Below are positions 1 to 13,995 of a DNA stretch of 64,000 nucleotides, piece after piece (position 1 is the stretch's first letter; every line of letters begins with the position of its first letter). Under the pieces are notes generated by a model. That model did no database searches. It was not told the DNA's origin and saw only the letters and a list, made by a program, of their open reading frames with translations. Source of the stretch: Phoebastria nigripes. Taxonomy: Eukaryota > Chordata > Aves > Procellariiformes > Diomedeidae. The translations under genes were made by a program, and so were the position numbers. The stretch covers positions 25,128-89,127 of the forward strand of contig JAYKAV010000481.1 of assembly GCA_035582835.1 (NCBI GenBank), given 5' to 3'.

Positions 1-3000
1 GAAACAAGGCTATGGAGCTACCAATGAAATTTCTGATAAAGGCACTGAAGTCCAAGAGAAGCAAAATTTCAACATTTTGCTATTTGAATGTACTCAAGTC
101 TTGATTTAGCCAGTTATCCAGAAAACAATTAAATATATTGTCATTGTATATGGCCTTTTCGTAACAACCTGTAGCTCAGTTATCTTGCTCTGCAAATACA
201 GAGGAAAAGTGGCAAGACAGATCTAAAATGGAGCAATTAACATTGGATTTACAGGTTAAAAACTCCCAACCCCAGTAAACAAGGCCTACTATCATTTTTA
301 ATTTGGACACTAAAGCTCTTGGCCCATTAAACTTCTTATAGTGTTAATTAAACCACTACAACATCAACTCTTGAATTAAACTAGGCAATTTCTGTTTTTG
401 TTCAAGTCTGGCATTCTTTCAGTTGAAGGTAGAAAACATACCACTAGAGTCCATCCACCCAGCTGTTTTGCTTAATCTCCTAGAGTAAGTAGGTAGGAGC
501 AACCTCTGCCCTCCCCAAATGTCTTACTGCAGCAACTTACTGATTGTTCAGCTATCCAGAGAGATAAACTGTCCTCTCTCCAGAGGCTGTGATGGACAGT
601 AAGGGTGATCAGGTCCACCCAGATTTTGCCAGCAACTGAACTGAATAAAGCCTTTCCCCAGCCAGCTCTTTGGCCAATCAGGCCTAGAACCCTGGTGACA
701 TCTTAAGTGTATTGAATTTAGATCTTGCTGAGAATTTTGTATATTATTTATGAGAATGGATTGATTTTTCTTTTCTGTGAGGGAATAATATTGCATGTAT
801 CCCTCCCTCCCCCACCTGTACTTCTGGTAAAATAATTCCTACATAAATACTGATGCATCACTGCCAGAAGCATTGTACAGTTTTAAAAGACTGCCTCATT
901 TTGTAGTTCCTCTCTTTACCAGGGATTCACAAGGAATTTATGGGTGGGTAAAAACCTGAATACAAAGGAAATTCACAATTACCTTTCCTGCTTGTTGTTG
1001 ATGGTGCGTTACAGTACAAGGTTAAGTTCTCTAGCTACTTGCTTGCTGTCCTTCAGTCACAACCACATGTTATACAGATTATTTATTTCATCTTGTTCCA
1101 AAGCACATTAAAATTGAGAAGAACTGAAGCATGGAGATGGCTAGTAATAGTATCTTTCTTCCTTTCACCATATATTATGCATATTTGCTCTTCGCTAGCT
1201 TACACTTGATAAATCAGAAAGACTTACACAACTTATGTTCATGTTTTTCTTTCACAGAATGAGGTTTCCATTCTCATAGGACATTTTAAAAAAAAAGCAC
1301 GTAGATCAAGAAATATAGGTTTATGAAGTGATATTATGGCAGAATTTGGGTTCCTAAATTCAAAACTGTGATCATGAATGTGCAGTTCTGCTGAACAATT
1401 GTTGGGCCCTGAAGATGCTCTTAACTCCAGAGAGCACTTCTGGCTTTACTTCTACAGATTTGAATACTGTGTGTTGAGTTGAGCAGCTCTCCAGACAGCA
1501 TGCTGGGTTTGGATCTGATTCTAAAGGTAGGATTATAACAGAGTTCTGAATTATGGCTAATGCTATCAGTGTAGCAGAGGTAGAATGCTTATAAGTTAGG
1601 CACCAGTGGATTTCTCTGGAGCATTTGGTCTCCAGTGATCCATTCTTCATCAACCATTTTCCAGAACAAGGTTGTCCCCATTCAAGTAAGCCTTTGCCCC
1701 TTATCCTACCTGATCATTTTTGCTTCATTATTTATCCCAAAGCTTATCTACTGCTTTCTCTTAATGAAGTTGTCTCTGCTTCTGCTCCTGTTTTCTCCCC
1801 CTGCTTTCTCCCACAACTATGAAGACATTAGTATTTCCATCCACTCGCTCAAGGAGAATGAATTAGGCTATACCTATAAGCAACGAGGAGGAAGACAAGG
1901 AGATGGGCCTGGGACAAAGCGAGGTTTGCTCAGAAATTTCATATTGGGAAATAAATGCTACAAATGTTAGCTTAAATTATGAGCCAATTACAAGGTGTCA
2001 CAGCAGTAGATATTTCTAAACGTCTTTTTTTTTTTTAGAAAAAAAGATGTGCCTGTTGAAATCAGAAGAGGTCCATCTTTTTATTTCATGAAAGCAAGTT
2101 TTTATTTATTTAAACTAAATAGAAAATTTAAGATTACTACTTCTGTTTCAAAACTCGAGAAGAAAAGTTATATTTAAACAAGCGCCCTATCATTCACTGC
2201 ATCAGGGAAAGGCAGTAAATCCAAGAACCTGAAAGTGAAACTTACAGTCTCGTAAAAAATTAACTGACTCCACTGAACTGCAGCATCTCAGGAACTGATG
2301 AACAGAAACCGAGGCATTCACTAGAACACTGTCATACCAGTTTTCAACAGCCAAACATGTACAAAACAGCTGTAAAGGAACTCACATGGATTCCCACACC
2401 CAAAGCTGCTGTAAGACAGTTCAGTGGTGACAAAAAGGAACACCTTAAATCAATCAGCAGGTAAGCAAGAAAACACTCCATGGAAAAATAATTCTCTCAG
2501 TTTTAGGAAAAGCTTCTGTATAGAAGCAGCCTTGCTTGGTGCTGAGGGAGAAGGGGACAAAAGTTTGGAAGAACAAGTCTCCAACACTGAGATTGGTTCA
2601 GCTGCATCAAAGTCACAGTCTTGCAAGTATACATTGATATGGTTAATACCCAGACTGCACAAAGGGAGGTTTATCACTAGAGCTGCAGTGCTACCCCCCA
2701 GACATGGCTGTTGGTTATATCAAGGTTAAAGTGGTATAGCTACAAGCTTGGCAAGGAAAATGAATAAGCCTAGTTTTCTGCTGGCTTAATCAGACCCGGG
2801 CTACAGCACCGGCCAGTACTGAAATTACCCTGCTAAAACAACCTGCAATTCTTTCTTGTCCCATCGAGTGTGCTAATGCCAATCTCCCACAAGTCCTAAA
2901 AATAAAACAGCACTACAAATCAGAACTGGGCTTGCTCTGTAAGAAGTTACTCTAGCTTCTAGGACTAGCCAATTACTCACCACGGAGAAGAGCTTCACCC

Positions 3001-6000
3001 CATTTGTAACAAAAAAAAACATTAAGTGCAGTTTATGGGCACAATGGTAAAAGCCTGGCCTCTAATCAGAGCACCTGCCTTACTCTGATACAGTTGTACT
3101 CAGCCCATGCTGCCACTCCTGCATTTAAAGTTTTGCTAAATATTTGTATGACGTGCCAGACATCTCCTTCAGTGCTCATTCCAACTTATTTGCTGCTGCT
3201 GCGGCAGCATAGCCTGGGGGTGCTCTGTACCTCAGCGCACTTCACATGGACTGGGCCTAGATTCTGTGGGCGACACACAGATGGAGGCACTGTCCAGACT
3301 TCAGAGGGAAAAGCCTAAATGTAACTGCACAGCCCAGTCATGCCTGTTGCGTGGAGAAATGAGCATTTGAGAAATGATAGTTCTTGCACTTGGAACTGAG
3401 CCCCTGGACCACATACCCTGCATCTGCCGAGCCAGTATCTTCCCTCTCTAGACCATCCCTCAGGCTCCAAAGAACAAACCGAACCAAAACAAAAAGCAGA
3501 AGAGTATAGGCTCTGCTGGCTCTGATGCTGGATACAGTGACCCAAAAATAGGGCGTTCTGCTTTTCTCCTTCCCCCCCTCCCCTCCCTTTCCACCCTTCT
3601 AGGCATTTAGAAGAAATCTGTTTCATATGATCNGAGTTCTTGTTTTAAATGGGAAGGATACCATCATCATGCCATTAAGGACTGCTTGCAAGTACAGTTT
3701 TGATCCCTAGCCAGTGCAAATCCCACAGATCTGCTCAGCACCTTTCACTCAATACTTCCGACTAAGAACAGAAGTAATCCTGTCCCTTTGTATGCAGATA
3801 TTTGTATAAAAACAAAAGGAGGCTACAGCCCACAGTACTGGTGCACATACCAAGTCCTGACAAGGACTAAATAATAGCTCTGAANGACTTCCTTTAAACT
3901 GGATACTGATGCAGTAGTCACAAAATGAATGATAGGTTTCATTATAGAGGTAAGAAGGCAGCAGAAAGCAGCAGCAGTAGTAGTTAAAACTGTAGCTTAG
4001 AGAAAGCACATGCCTGGCACCCAGGGCCTGGGACATGCTGAGAGTTTTGAGTAAGATTTCAAGGAAGTTTAAGTGAATCTCAGCCAAGATGCTGTGGTCC
4101 TGTGCCTGTCCATCCCTCCCCATCTCTCTCTCGTGCCAGCAGTAAAGTTCATGTGCTCTATAACGAAAAGGTCTGGCAAAGTAAGAAGAAATAAATTATT
4201 TTGGATTTTTTTTCCTTCCAGTTAGAGTTCAGGCAGATTAGCTCCCTCACCACAGTCACAGGAGCAATATTATAAATGCAAAGGAGAGGAGAGGCAGGGC
4301 TGTACAGCTTACGCCAGGGAGAAAGGGCTGCCAGGACCCACAGCAGACCAGCTGAAGCTGACATGGAATCATGCTGCTGTCACTTCATTCTTTACTCACA
4401 GAATGGAGATATTGAACCTCTTTGCTAGTAAACAAGTTCACAGACATAAAGTCCTTTCCTCAGTTCTTTGCACCCTTCTAGAAAAAGTATAAAACACTGA
4501 CAACCCCTTGGCTCAACAGGGGTTGCATTGCCTTAATGGACTGAACCACTGGAGCACTCTGTCTTCAGACTCTCCAAGTTGAGTGCAGAAAAGCTTTTCA
4601 TCTGAGCTGTACAGGCTAGCTCTTAATACCAAATGGACAGTGATGTGAGGGGAGAAGAACTTCTGCTATGGGAATATGACATCTAGTCAGAGAATGTCAA
4701 AAGCTTGGAAGCCAGTTCTTAGGAAACAGGCTGTGAGACACGGAAGATGCCAAAGCAAGCTTGTCAGATGCATTGCCAAGAGAGTGAAAAACAAAACCAT
4801 GGTTGACAGAAAGTGGCCACATCTTGATATCCCACGCCTGAGGCAGAAAGTGGCTGATGGCTGGCCAGAAAGGTCCTAGATCACCAGCCAAAACAAATGA
4901 AGGAGACTCCCAGTGAGACTGAGTGGAAATCTTCACAGCCACACCTAGAGAAAGCATACTTCAAGCCTCTGTCTGCCTCCCCTCCTGACAATGTGACCAT
5001 GTCCTCAATGTCAAACTATTTCAAGATTATGAAAATGTGTTCCCTAAGTGCACCTCTTGTCAAAACACAAAAAGCTTTCTGAACAGGACAGGAACAAATG
5101 GTACAGGCAAGATGGCACGGTAATGCCTGTAAAACACAGGCAAGGTAGGGGGAGAAAATATCCTTCTCTGCAAGGTCTTCAGGCACTGAGTATCAAACTC
5201 CAGAAAGAGTCTGGATTGCTGCAAGATACTCCGCTGTAAATCCAAACACTGCAGACTGCCTCCTGCAATTTGGTATTCTTCACTTTCCATTTTGTTGTCT
5301 CCATGGGATTATCAGCTGGAAACGGAGTTGATGGTTTCTGAGACTTCAGATTCCATTATTCTGCCACAACCCTTACTAATTATAAATGCTTTGCCAAATA
5401 TCTGATGTTTTCACTGGCTGAAAGCCCATGCTTAATGGGCTGATAAAGAACAAGTGCTGTCAGAGAATGGCAAGTGATTGGTTACATGGTCAGCTGAAAC
5501 TGTGCCCTCAGGAGGTGCCTGCCTGAGCAAACAGATAAATGAACATTTCCTGGGTGAGAAGCTGAATGAATTCTACTCCTAGAAGAGAATTTCATATGTT
5601 TAACTATTCCCAGTGCTACTAAGGCTTCCCCTTCCATGCTGAAAGTTGAACATCCAACGCACGTTACTCTCCCAAGAATGCTGTGACCTATCATCATTAC
5701 TAGAAGACAAGATTTCAAACAATCTGAGTTGGGCTCAAAGATGAGTCTGTGTTTGGCATAAATACCTGTTTCTCCCTTTTCTAGGCACACTGAACATATA
5801 GGAGGATGCTTCCAACACTAATCTGCGTATTGTGGCTGCTGAATCTAAATAAGACGTTGTCCTTTTTCTCCTACTGTTCTGCTTTGTCTCTTGTTTGCCC
5901 TGAAGTCCACAGTTCCCTCGCTCTGTCCTCTCCCTGTCCTGCATTACTGCTCCACACTATCACCAATTCACACCCACAAACCTGCAAGAAAACAAAGAGA

Positions 6001-9000
6001 AATGAAAGTTTCAATCTTCTCCTCCACTCCATCCTACCCTCTCCCACTTGATCACTCAGAGCACTGTTTCTTAGAGGAGGTCTAACACCCAAAAAACAAC
6101 ATGGGTCACTGCTAGGTGCTGTACGAGTAGTGTCCCATCTAAGCAGGCAGAACAGACCCAGACTGGGGAAGGGACAAAAGACAAGCAGATCTATACCAAT
6201 GTGATGGTGCCCACATGCTCCAAGTGCTTTTTGGTTTTAGGATTAAATCCTTTCTGGGAAACCACGTCAAAGTACATTAGCTAAACAAAGGGTTGGCATG
6301 AGAGAGCGGAAGACCAAACAGCTCAAATAGGATGGTGATCAGCAAGAAAGCTTCAGAAAGCAACTCAAGGATGTCAGTGGTATCAAAGGGTTGTTTTCTG
6401 AAAAGCTTCAACAGCTGTTCTTCTGGCTTCAGACTTTAGTTGGCTTCCTTTGCTTTGCTGTTTCATTTTTCAAAAAGCCTTGTGCTGATGTAAAGAGGAA
6501 GATACTGAATGAATGTTAGTATATCTGGCTTCTAGATTCCTCAGACCTTTGTCATCTAAGTTCTCTCAACAGCTAAAAATGCCCTTCTCAGCTTCTGGAT
6601 GTTACACTGATGATATGTATTTAATTTGACTTATCAGCTAAGTGGATGCTCATTCAGTAATCTGATGGCAGGCATTTGTAGGAAAATTTCCAGAAAAAAA
6701 CCAAACAATAATTTTCCTTGAAATCAAATAGTCTAGTTCCTAATTAAAAAAAAAAAAAATAAAATAAAAAAAAAAAAATCACTCACTTCTTAAACTTTCT
6801 TCTATGAAGTCTTTGCTTCTATTGCACCAAATTCAGGAAGTTAACAATGTGAAGACGGGGTGGGGGGAAATCAAAGCAAAAAACCCCACACTCCATCCTG
6901 TCACTCAAACTTGTCAGAGTCTTTGCGGAACTGTGCAAGGGAACAGCAAGGAACTACAGAGGGAGCAACAGCACAGGTGTGCAGAACACTCTGGAAAGGA
7001 ATAAACCCCAGGGCTGGCTTTCTAGACACCGTCAGTTCCTGACTTTTGCTGTTATTGATTATGCCCCTTACACNTTTCCAGTTATTTATCATGCATTTTA
7101 CTTGCCATCTCACTCATTCTTTTGGTAGTGCTGTCTTCTTAGAAATATATTCAGTGGTTTGTTCAGTTCTGCCAGGGGAGAGAAGGGGAACAGAAGCCAC
7201 CACCACCCGGAGGCTGAGTAATTAATCTCTCTAAGGTATTTGTAAGACTACAGAACTGGGTTTTACAGACACCTTTGTAGGGCTGTCTTTCTATTAGATG
7301 GAACATTATCAACTCAATTCTGTTTATGACACTTAGGCTTAATTCCATAACCTGTGTCGAGTGAACATTTTGGTATCACCACATCAGCATGTAGTGTCAT
7401 ATAAAGGTGAAAGTAACTTCTGTGAAGGCTGCACCGCAGGGGAAATTGGGCCATTTAGTAGCATCAGTCAAAGTTAGAATCAGCATAACCCATCCAGGCT
7501 CAAAGCTAGCTAATATAAAAGGTCTCTATCTAGTTTGTTGGGAATTCAAACACCACATTAAAAAGGAATACATATATGTTTTAATACATTTTCACAGGTG
7601 GTTTAATAAAAAAGCAAATTTGAACTGAAATAACTTTGAAATGACATACCTATTTCAGTGGTGGGCATGCTACAGCACAGTCTGCAGACAGGCTTTTCAC
7701 CACCTGTTGACTCCTGTGTTTTGAGTCATGAACTGCTCAGCAGAAAGCTAGAGGGTGGATAAGCAGAATAACAATTTATAGGAGTTGAGCCAGCCGAGTT
7801 CAAACTCAGGTAAAACTTCACATTGCTGTTTATCACCAATTTTGTTGAAATCCCTGAAGTGACAATGACAGTTTAACTTTTCATTCTCCTGGTTTGGCTG
7901 TTGTGCCCATCACTGAGGGAGGAGCTCAGTTTCTATTTCTCAGCAATAGCCTCTTCACCCTTACGTTTCCTGCACTCCGACGAGGAATGTTTCCAAACTG
8001 AAGGATTCTTAAACACTTCCACAAACATTCCCAGGTTCCTCAAGAAAAGCAAGGACATTGACCACCTGCAACTATTCCTGTTTGCAGTGGACCAGCAGCT
8101 GCAAGGCCATTCCTTCACAGCAATTGTTCAGTGCAGTGGATCAGTTTTACATGTCTTTATACACATTCTGCACTTTGCTGAAACAGCCCAAAACATATAT
8201 TTTGTGATGGGAACCAGCAAACTTCCATGACATAAGCTCTGTGTCCAAAGGTCACTGGCAGGGAATGCATAAAACAGACTTCTCCCCCCTAGCTACTTCA
8301 AAATACAGAAGTTCTGGTATTTTAGTTCTGGACACAGTTCCATTTATTTAAGCTAAATTTGTGTCTGGTGTTTCATTTGTTCTCATTGATGGACCAAGCA
8401 TGACAAAAATACTCCTACCAACAATTCCACATGAGTTACTTCCACTTTTTTTTCCCCCATCTAGTATATTTTACGTTTTTGTACTTTCAAATCCATCTTA
8501 TTTAATCAAAACTGGTTGCAACACTCGCAACCCAGAAAGAGTTGCATCAATATATACAAGGTCGTGGAAACTTTCAAGGTAAAGGCAGGAGAAAATGACT
8601 TCTTAAACCATTTTCTGCAAGGAAAAATATATTGAAACGACACACTCCTGAGTGTAATTTAAATTTAAGCTTCTGCATGACTAACTTGACATTAAAAGTC
8701 CATCTCTGAAATACAAATAGTGAAATAGTCACTGACAGGATGAACTTTGCAGGCATGGTTTGTTTCACCGATGGACAAAAAAGGATGATCAGATACTTTT
8801 TCCATTCAAAAAATGGTTTGGGGTTTCTTAACTAATTTATTTTGGCAGGACAAGGAGTCTGTAGTGGGTATTACTGTCTTGATGCTTTGAAGAACACTTT
8901 TTTTTTTCCATATTCCCACAGAAAATCATTTGAAGGACAAAAAAAACCTTTTGCCTTTTTATGTAACAAATGGCTATGGCCTAAACCAATAAGAGAGCTT

Positions 9001-11982
9001 AAAATTAGTGCTTCTAATGTGACCACTGAGACATTTCAGACTTAATTACATCTGAAGCAGACTTAACCACCCATTTCTCTCCAGTTTCACACGAACAATA
9101 ATTTCCCCTGTAGCCGCACTGCAACATTGTAGAATTAACCACATCCTAGAGGAGCTGGAAAAGAAAAAGGGGAAACAAAACAGACTCCAGAGTATCTGTC
9201 CAGGCAGAACAGGCTCATTGATTGGTCCGGCAGGTCTCCCTTCTGCAGTAAGAATTAGAACCATTCCACTGAAGTCAGCGTTGTTCTGTACCAAACACCT
9301 AAAGCAGGTAATGCTCTACTTCCTCACTTGGCTTTCTACTTTAGCTCTTACTGACTTACATGAAGTCAGAGATACAAAGAGAACATTCCTGAGTCTGTAT
9401 GTACTTATGTATCTACATACGTACTTATGATCATCCTCATTAATCTACTTCTTTAAAAAAACCAGTATTTTTACTTTAAGAAGCTGTGCAGATTTTACTG
9501 CAAGCTATAATCTTGTGCACCAAATAATACACTACCCCAAGGTAAAAAAAAACTGTTATTAAAGTTAGTGCACTAATATAGACACAAATAAATAGCCTCT
9601 ATTAATAAAAATGTTGAAATTAATGTCCCCACATAAATCTTACACCTGGATCTTACATTAGAGGCCAGTGACCATACTGTGGAAGCTGGAATGTGGTTCT
9701 GCAGTTTCAGTATGGCTGGACCACTCCAAACATGCTCCTTTCTGACAGGCAACAAATCCTCAGTGAATGAAAGAGGTAGCAAAATACTTACACATTTAGG
9801 TCCTGTAATCAGTGGGGCTATACACAAGCTTATCTGTTAGCCACAGAGCTAAGATACTTTGCAGAGTCAAAGCCTAAGAGGTAGCAGAAAAGTCCAGGAG
9901 TTTCCTGACATGGTAGATAGCACAATTCAGGATGCCTCTGCCTTGCCGCAGTGCTGCTTAGCACTGTGATACTCCTGCATAGGGAGATAATCTCCTCTCA
10001 TTTTACAAACCATCTCCACTGCATACTGTTCAGAGTGTACAGCTCCCAACCACCTTCCCAATACTACATGTTCCACACTGACTCTGGAAGCAGCATGGAG
10101 CAACAAGCTGCTTTGCTCCAAGACTGCAAAGTTCATAGAGGGCCACGTACTTATTTTATGCCTTCTACATACAGGTTTTGTTTTTCTATCTTGGCTCAAG
10201 CAGGTTGAATTACAGATTCCCACTTTATTCTGTTTCTTCACTGCCTGCTTTAAAGAACAGGATTCCACACTGCACATGGAGATGAGGATCCATCCTCCCA
10301 AGTCTCCTGGAACAGAGGAAGAAAGCTAACAGAACAAGGTGCAGCTGCTCCTTCTTGCCTGCCAGGTTAGAGTTGCTAGAGATCCTCTTGGTTCACTATA
10401 CAGAAGTGATTATTGGATCTACCACCTAAAAATAAAACAAAACATCTTATAGGAACATGTTACTGTGCATATAGATTTGGAATTGCTCCAAAACGAACCC
10501 TCCGCACTGTGAGCCAAACCCACCTGAAACCCTGGCACTCTCTCACAGTCAAAGGAGTGTCTGAGTGAAGAGGCACAAGTTTACTTCTCTGCGTGGACTG
10601 AAGCTGGATTCAGCTGCAGATCTAAATTCCAGTGCAAGCGCACAAGTGTATCTTTACAAAGGCCCAGCTCAGAGCTTGTGGAAATATGTCCCAGCTTTCT
10701 GGTTTCAGCTGGGGTGGATTATGTTTTTTGTTTTTCTTTCTTACACTGAAACAAACAAAAAAACCCAAAACCAAAAAACAACAAAAAAAATTAAAATCAC
10801 AACAGTAAACTAATAACTGACCTGGAACTCAAGCCTGAGCTGTATCTCAAACACTGACAAAGGCAGTGTATTTTGTTGTTTGTACTGCAATGTCTGAAAA
10901 TTGCCCATTTGCGGAACTAACTATACTTTAATTCTCAGAGTTGAGAAATACTGTGGTTTTCTATCCTATTGTTTCCCTAATCTAGAAGCAATTCAGAGAC
11001 ATGACAGCTTGACGTGTAAAACAGAGTAACAAGAGCTAACACTACATGTCCCTAGCAGGAAATCTGTCTGTATGTCCGCCTGCCTTTCGCCCCAACACGG
11101 CTCTCTTCAGAGGAAAAGTGTATCCTGCTGAACTCTGAAAGACACCTTGTGCCTCTGGTCTGGTTGGATAGAAGAGCTTACTTCTTGCAAGATTACTAGT
11201 AGAGTAATTTTGGCTAAGGAAGGCTTGCATGACAGTTGCTTAATACACTTTGAATGAAATACTGTCTCATTAAAAAAAAAGGGAAATATCCATTTCTCCC
11301 TTTCCATTTTCTCCATGAAAAGGCTTGAAATCATAGATTTTGTTCATTTAGTGTCCCCTCAAATTTGTTGGTTTAGGTATTTCATATGTAACAAACCATG
11401 AGTCATGTTTGAAACTTACCTATAGCCCCCTTTAGGCGCAGCACTGTTCCCTGCAGGTAACACGCTGCATGACATGAAATACATAGTCTGCACAGGAAAG
11501 AAGAGACATAAATGATCATAAAGGTATGAAGACTTCTCAGATACTATTCCCATGGGGCTCTACAGAAGTATAGCTGGACTGATTAGGGATCATCACTTTG
11601 TGTCAACATTAATATTTTTCTGAACTTTTCAGATTAAAGAGGAGATGGGAAACTGCTCTTCAATCAACTCTTGTTGGCAGCTGAGGCAATATTCCAGATG
11701 ATCCTCATCCAGACTGGCTGAACAATCATTCTGGGTTTGTCCTATTACTTTTCTTAGAACATCTATTTACTCATCATAACACGCTATTCTAAGGAATAGC
11801 ATTACATGGAAAAGTTTCCTCATACACACTAGAAAAAAATCTTGTCTAGAAGATGTATTGTAACATCAGATATTACATATAATCTCTCTTACCACTGGAA
11901 ATACAAAGCAGTCATCAGTAAAGGCAGTTGCTTTGGGTTCAGTTCTTGAGTCATCCACAGAGTTTATTTTGAGCAATCAGCC
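1..11982. other. Gene-free sequence downstream of CLEC16A
   Basis: No exon, RNA gene or transposon was recognised. Open frames are short (longest 124 codons), have no family resemblance and overlap on both strands. Two isolated N calls near 3633 and 3885 and one at 7073. The simple A-rich tract at 6746-6778 is listed separately. Confidence 0.6.
6746..6778 (+). repeat. A-rich tract
   Basis: A13, T, A4, T, A13. No retroposed sequence was recognised next to it, so I treat it as simple low-complexity DNA. Confidence 0.9.
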
Positions 11983-12190
11983 TGTGATATGCTTTCCTCA
12001 TCTTTAATACAGAAACGATGCCACTACCTCACACTCAAGTCACACACCCTACACTCCACACAAGTCATCACTGCAGACTGTAAACTCTTTGTAACAGGGT
12101 TTGACTCTTTATTCATGTCTGTACAGCACCTAGTACAACACCATTTCAATTTCAGTGTGATCAGGGACATCTGTGCAATACAGCAGTGGA
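11983..12190 (+). repeat. Ancient MIR/L3-like interspersed repeat relic
   Basis: CTTTCCTCATCTTTAATACA with CTACCTCACA resembles the conserved core 'TTTCCTCATCTGTAAAATGG ... CTACCTCACA'. Then TGTAAACTCTTTGTAACAGG, TTTATTCATGTCTGTACAGC and ACCTAGTACAA follow the well-known amniote tail 'TGTAAACTCTTTGGGGCAGG ... TGTACAGCGCCTAGCACAA'. Element boundaries and the exact family (MIR, L2 or L3/CR1-like) cannot be decided by eye. Confidence 0.55.
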
Positions 12191-13849
12191 GAATGAGAAG
12201 TTCTTGAATCAGCTCCTGGTCATGCAGCTTAAAGTCAGTAAGGAATTAAGAAAGAATACAGCATTAGATGTTTCACATTAGTAAGGTTAGTCATGGGACT
12301 ATCCAGAAATTTCAACTTCCAGAATGAATGGTACATTATCAACCAGGAAGCTGAGGAAATCCTGCCAACAGACAGGAGTACATTCTAACACCAGGCTATG
12401 GTGACTTCTGCGTTTGTTTTCTTGAAAATACTGAAAATCAACAGACTAGTTTCCCTCAGACACATTCACTTCACTCACTCAGGATAATGTTTAGATTATT
12501 GTTCTAAGAAACACATAATGAGTGAGTCTTGGTTAAGTCTCATTGCTAATAGTGCCTTATAGGACCTGGACTGCTGGCCACTTCTGATTCTTCATTTTGG
12601 AATATCTAAAAAAGCTTTACAAGGAATTCTCTATTTCTTTCCGTATACAGACTTTCTATTCCCATTCCAGTTGTTCTCAGCTGCTTCCTAAGAAATCTTT
12701 CTCTAAAAGACAAGGCTCCACATGAAAAACTGTACAGAAACCAAGCTTTCCATGGTCTTTGGCAGATACTCTGTGCAACAGACTGATCAAGTGGGATTGT
12801 TCAGAGTTATTCTGATGAACTGTTATATATTGTATTTGACCTTTGTTGTGGGTTCTTATGCTCATGGATGCCATATTTTCACTACTGTTACCGACCAAGC
12901 TCAAGCAGTTAAAGATTTCTTCATGCTTACCAACACTTAACACTTTCCTCCTTTGCCCTATTAGAGAGAAGTTTGTCACAGTCCCAACTCAGAGACAGCA
13001 AAAGGGAACGTCTGAGAGCTACTCATGTACACCAACCCTTCCACATTATTTCAAAATACATTTCCCGTCAGTTTCAGCTAAGACATCTGACTGCCACTGA
13101 AGCAGATGAAAAATGTTCACATTTCTTTCTAGTGACTCCGTTCTTGTACTGTAATGTCTTAAACTGTGCCATTTTTGCTTTTTTTTTTTTTTTTTTTTCC
13201 CAAAATAATTGTGCAACTAATACCTGAGGTTTTTGCAAAGATGGCCTGTACATTACTGCTATGGCTGAATTTAAGGCAAACTTTTCACAGTATTTTGCCA
13301 TTCTTATGAATTTCTTTTTCTTTCTTAAGTTTCATACTTCTCATACCCTATATACAAACAGACTCTTAAAACAGTTTCAACACTAAGACTGACTCACACA
13401 TACAGTTTGACTTCTTAGAGGATAAATAATTTCCTTACTATCATTAGTATGAAGCAGGAATGATGGAAAAGATTCTAGAAATACTGATTTTTTTTTTTTT
13501 TCTTCTTTTTTTAAATTAAAAAGAAATCAGGCTTCTTTTCAAACATCAAAACTCTTACCGTGAACTAATCAGACTTGACAATAGCGAACCATTGCAAATT
13601 ATTACCAAAACTTAAATCAAACAATCCTAGAAGCTAGGAGGAAGACTTTTTTTCTTAATATTTGGAAGTTGTTCAGATGACTTAGAGTTATGGTGCAAAT
13701 GAAAAAACAAAAGGTTTTTGTGGTGACTTTCAAAGTTACAGGTACTCACCAGGAACTACATTACCTGGTGCAAGCAATAAGACTGGAATGATAATTTTAA
13801 CAACATTCCTTTATGACAAGGAGTTAAAAAGATTAATGCTTAGCATCAA
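12191..13849. other. Gene-free sequence between the two ancient repeats
   Basis: AT-rich sequence with T20 and T14 runs. Open frames of 70-100 codons look random. Nothing else recognised. Confidence 0.6.
13179..13198 (+). repeat. T20 homopolymer
   Basis: Uninterrupted run of 20 T in gene-free sequence. No retroposon body was recognised on either side. Confidence 0.9.
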
Positions 13850-13995
13850 CATCAAAGAGCTTTACAAACATGAACCAAGCTTCCAAGTGCACCATTAATT
13901 GTCTGATATAAATATATTTGAAAAGGGTGAACTAAGGAACAGACAAGCTGATGACCTGTCCAAAGTCCTATTAAGCTAAAGCAAAGGTGAAGCCT
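13850..13995 (-). repeat. Ancient MIR/L2-like relic, antisense
   Basis: AAAGAGCTTTACAAACATGA and, further on, GAACTAAGGAACAGACAAGC with GACCTGTCCAAAGTCC align by eye with the reversed core 'AAAGCGCTTTACAAACATTA ... GAAACTGAGGCACAGAGAGG ... GACTTGCCCAAGGTCA'. Identity is about two thirds, as expected of a very old insertion. It is opposite in orientation to the relic at 12 kb. Confidence 0.45.

Noticed and set aside
3749..4123. 124-codon minus-strand open frame
   Set aside because: No family resemblance, contains an ambiguous base, low-complexity segments and no conserved motif; typical chance frame.
7901..8230. 109-codon plus-strand open frame
   Set aside because: No recognisable domain; overlapped by another frame on the opposite strand; composition follows local sequence.
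9927..10301. 124-codon minus-strand open frame
   Set aside because: No motif or homology recognised and no splice or promoter context; probably chance.
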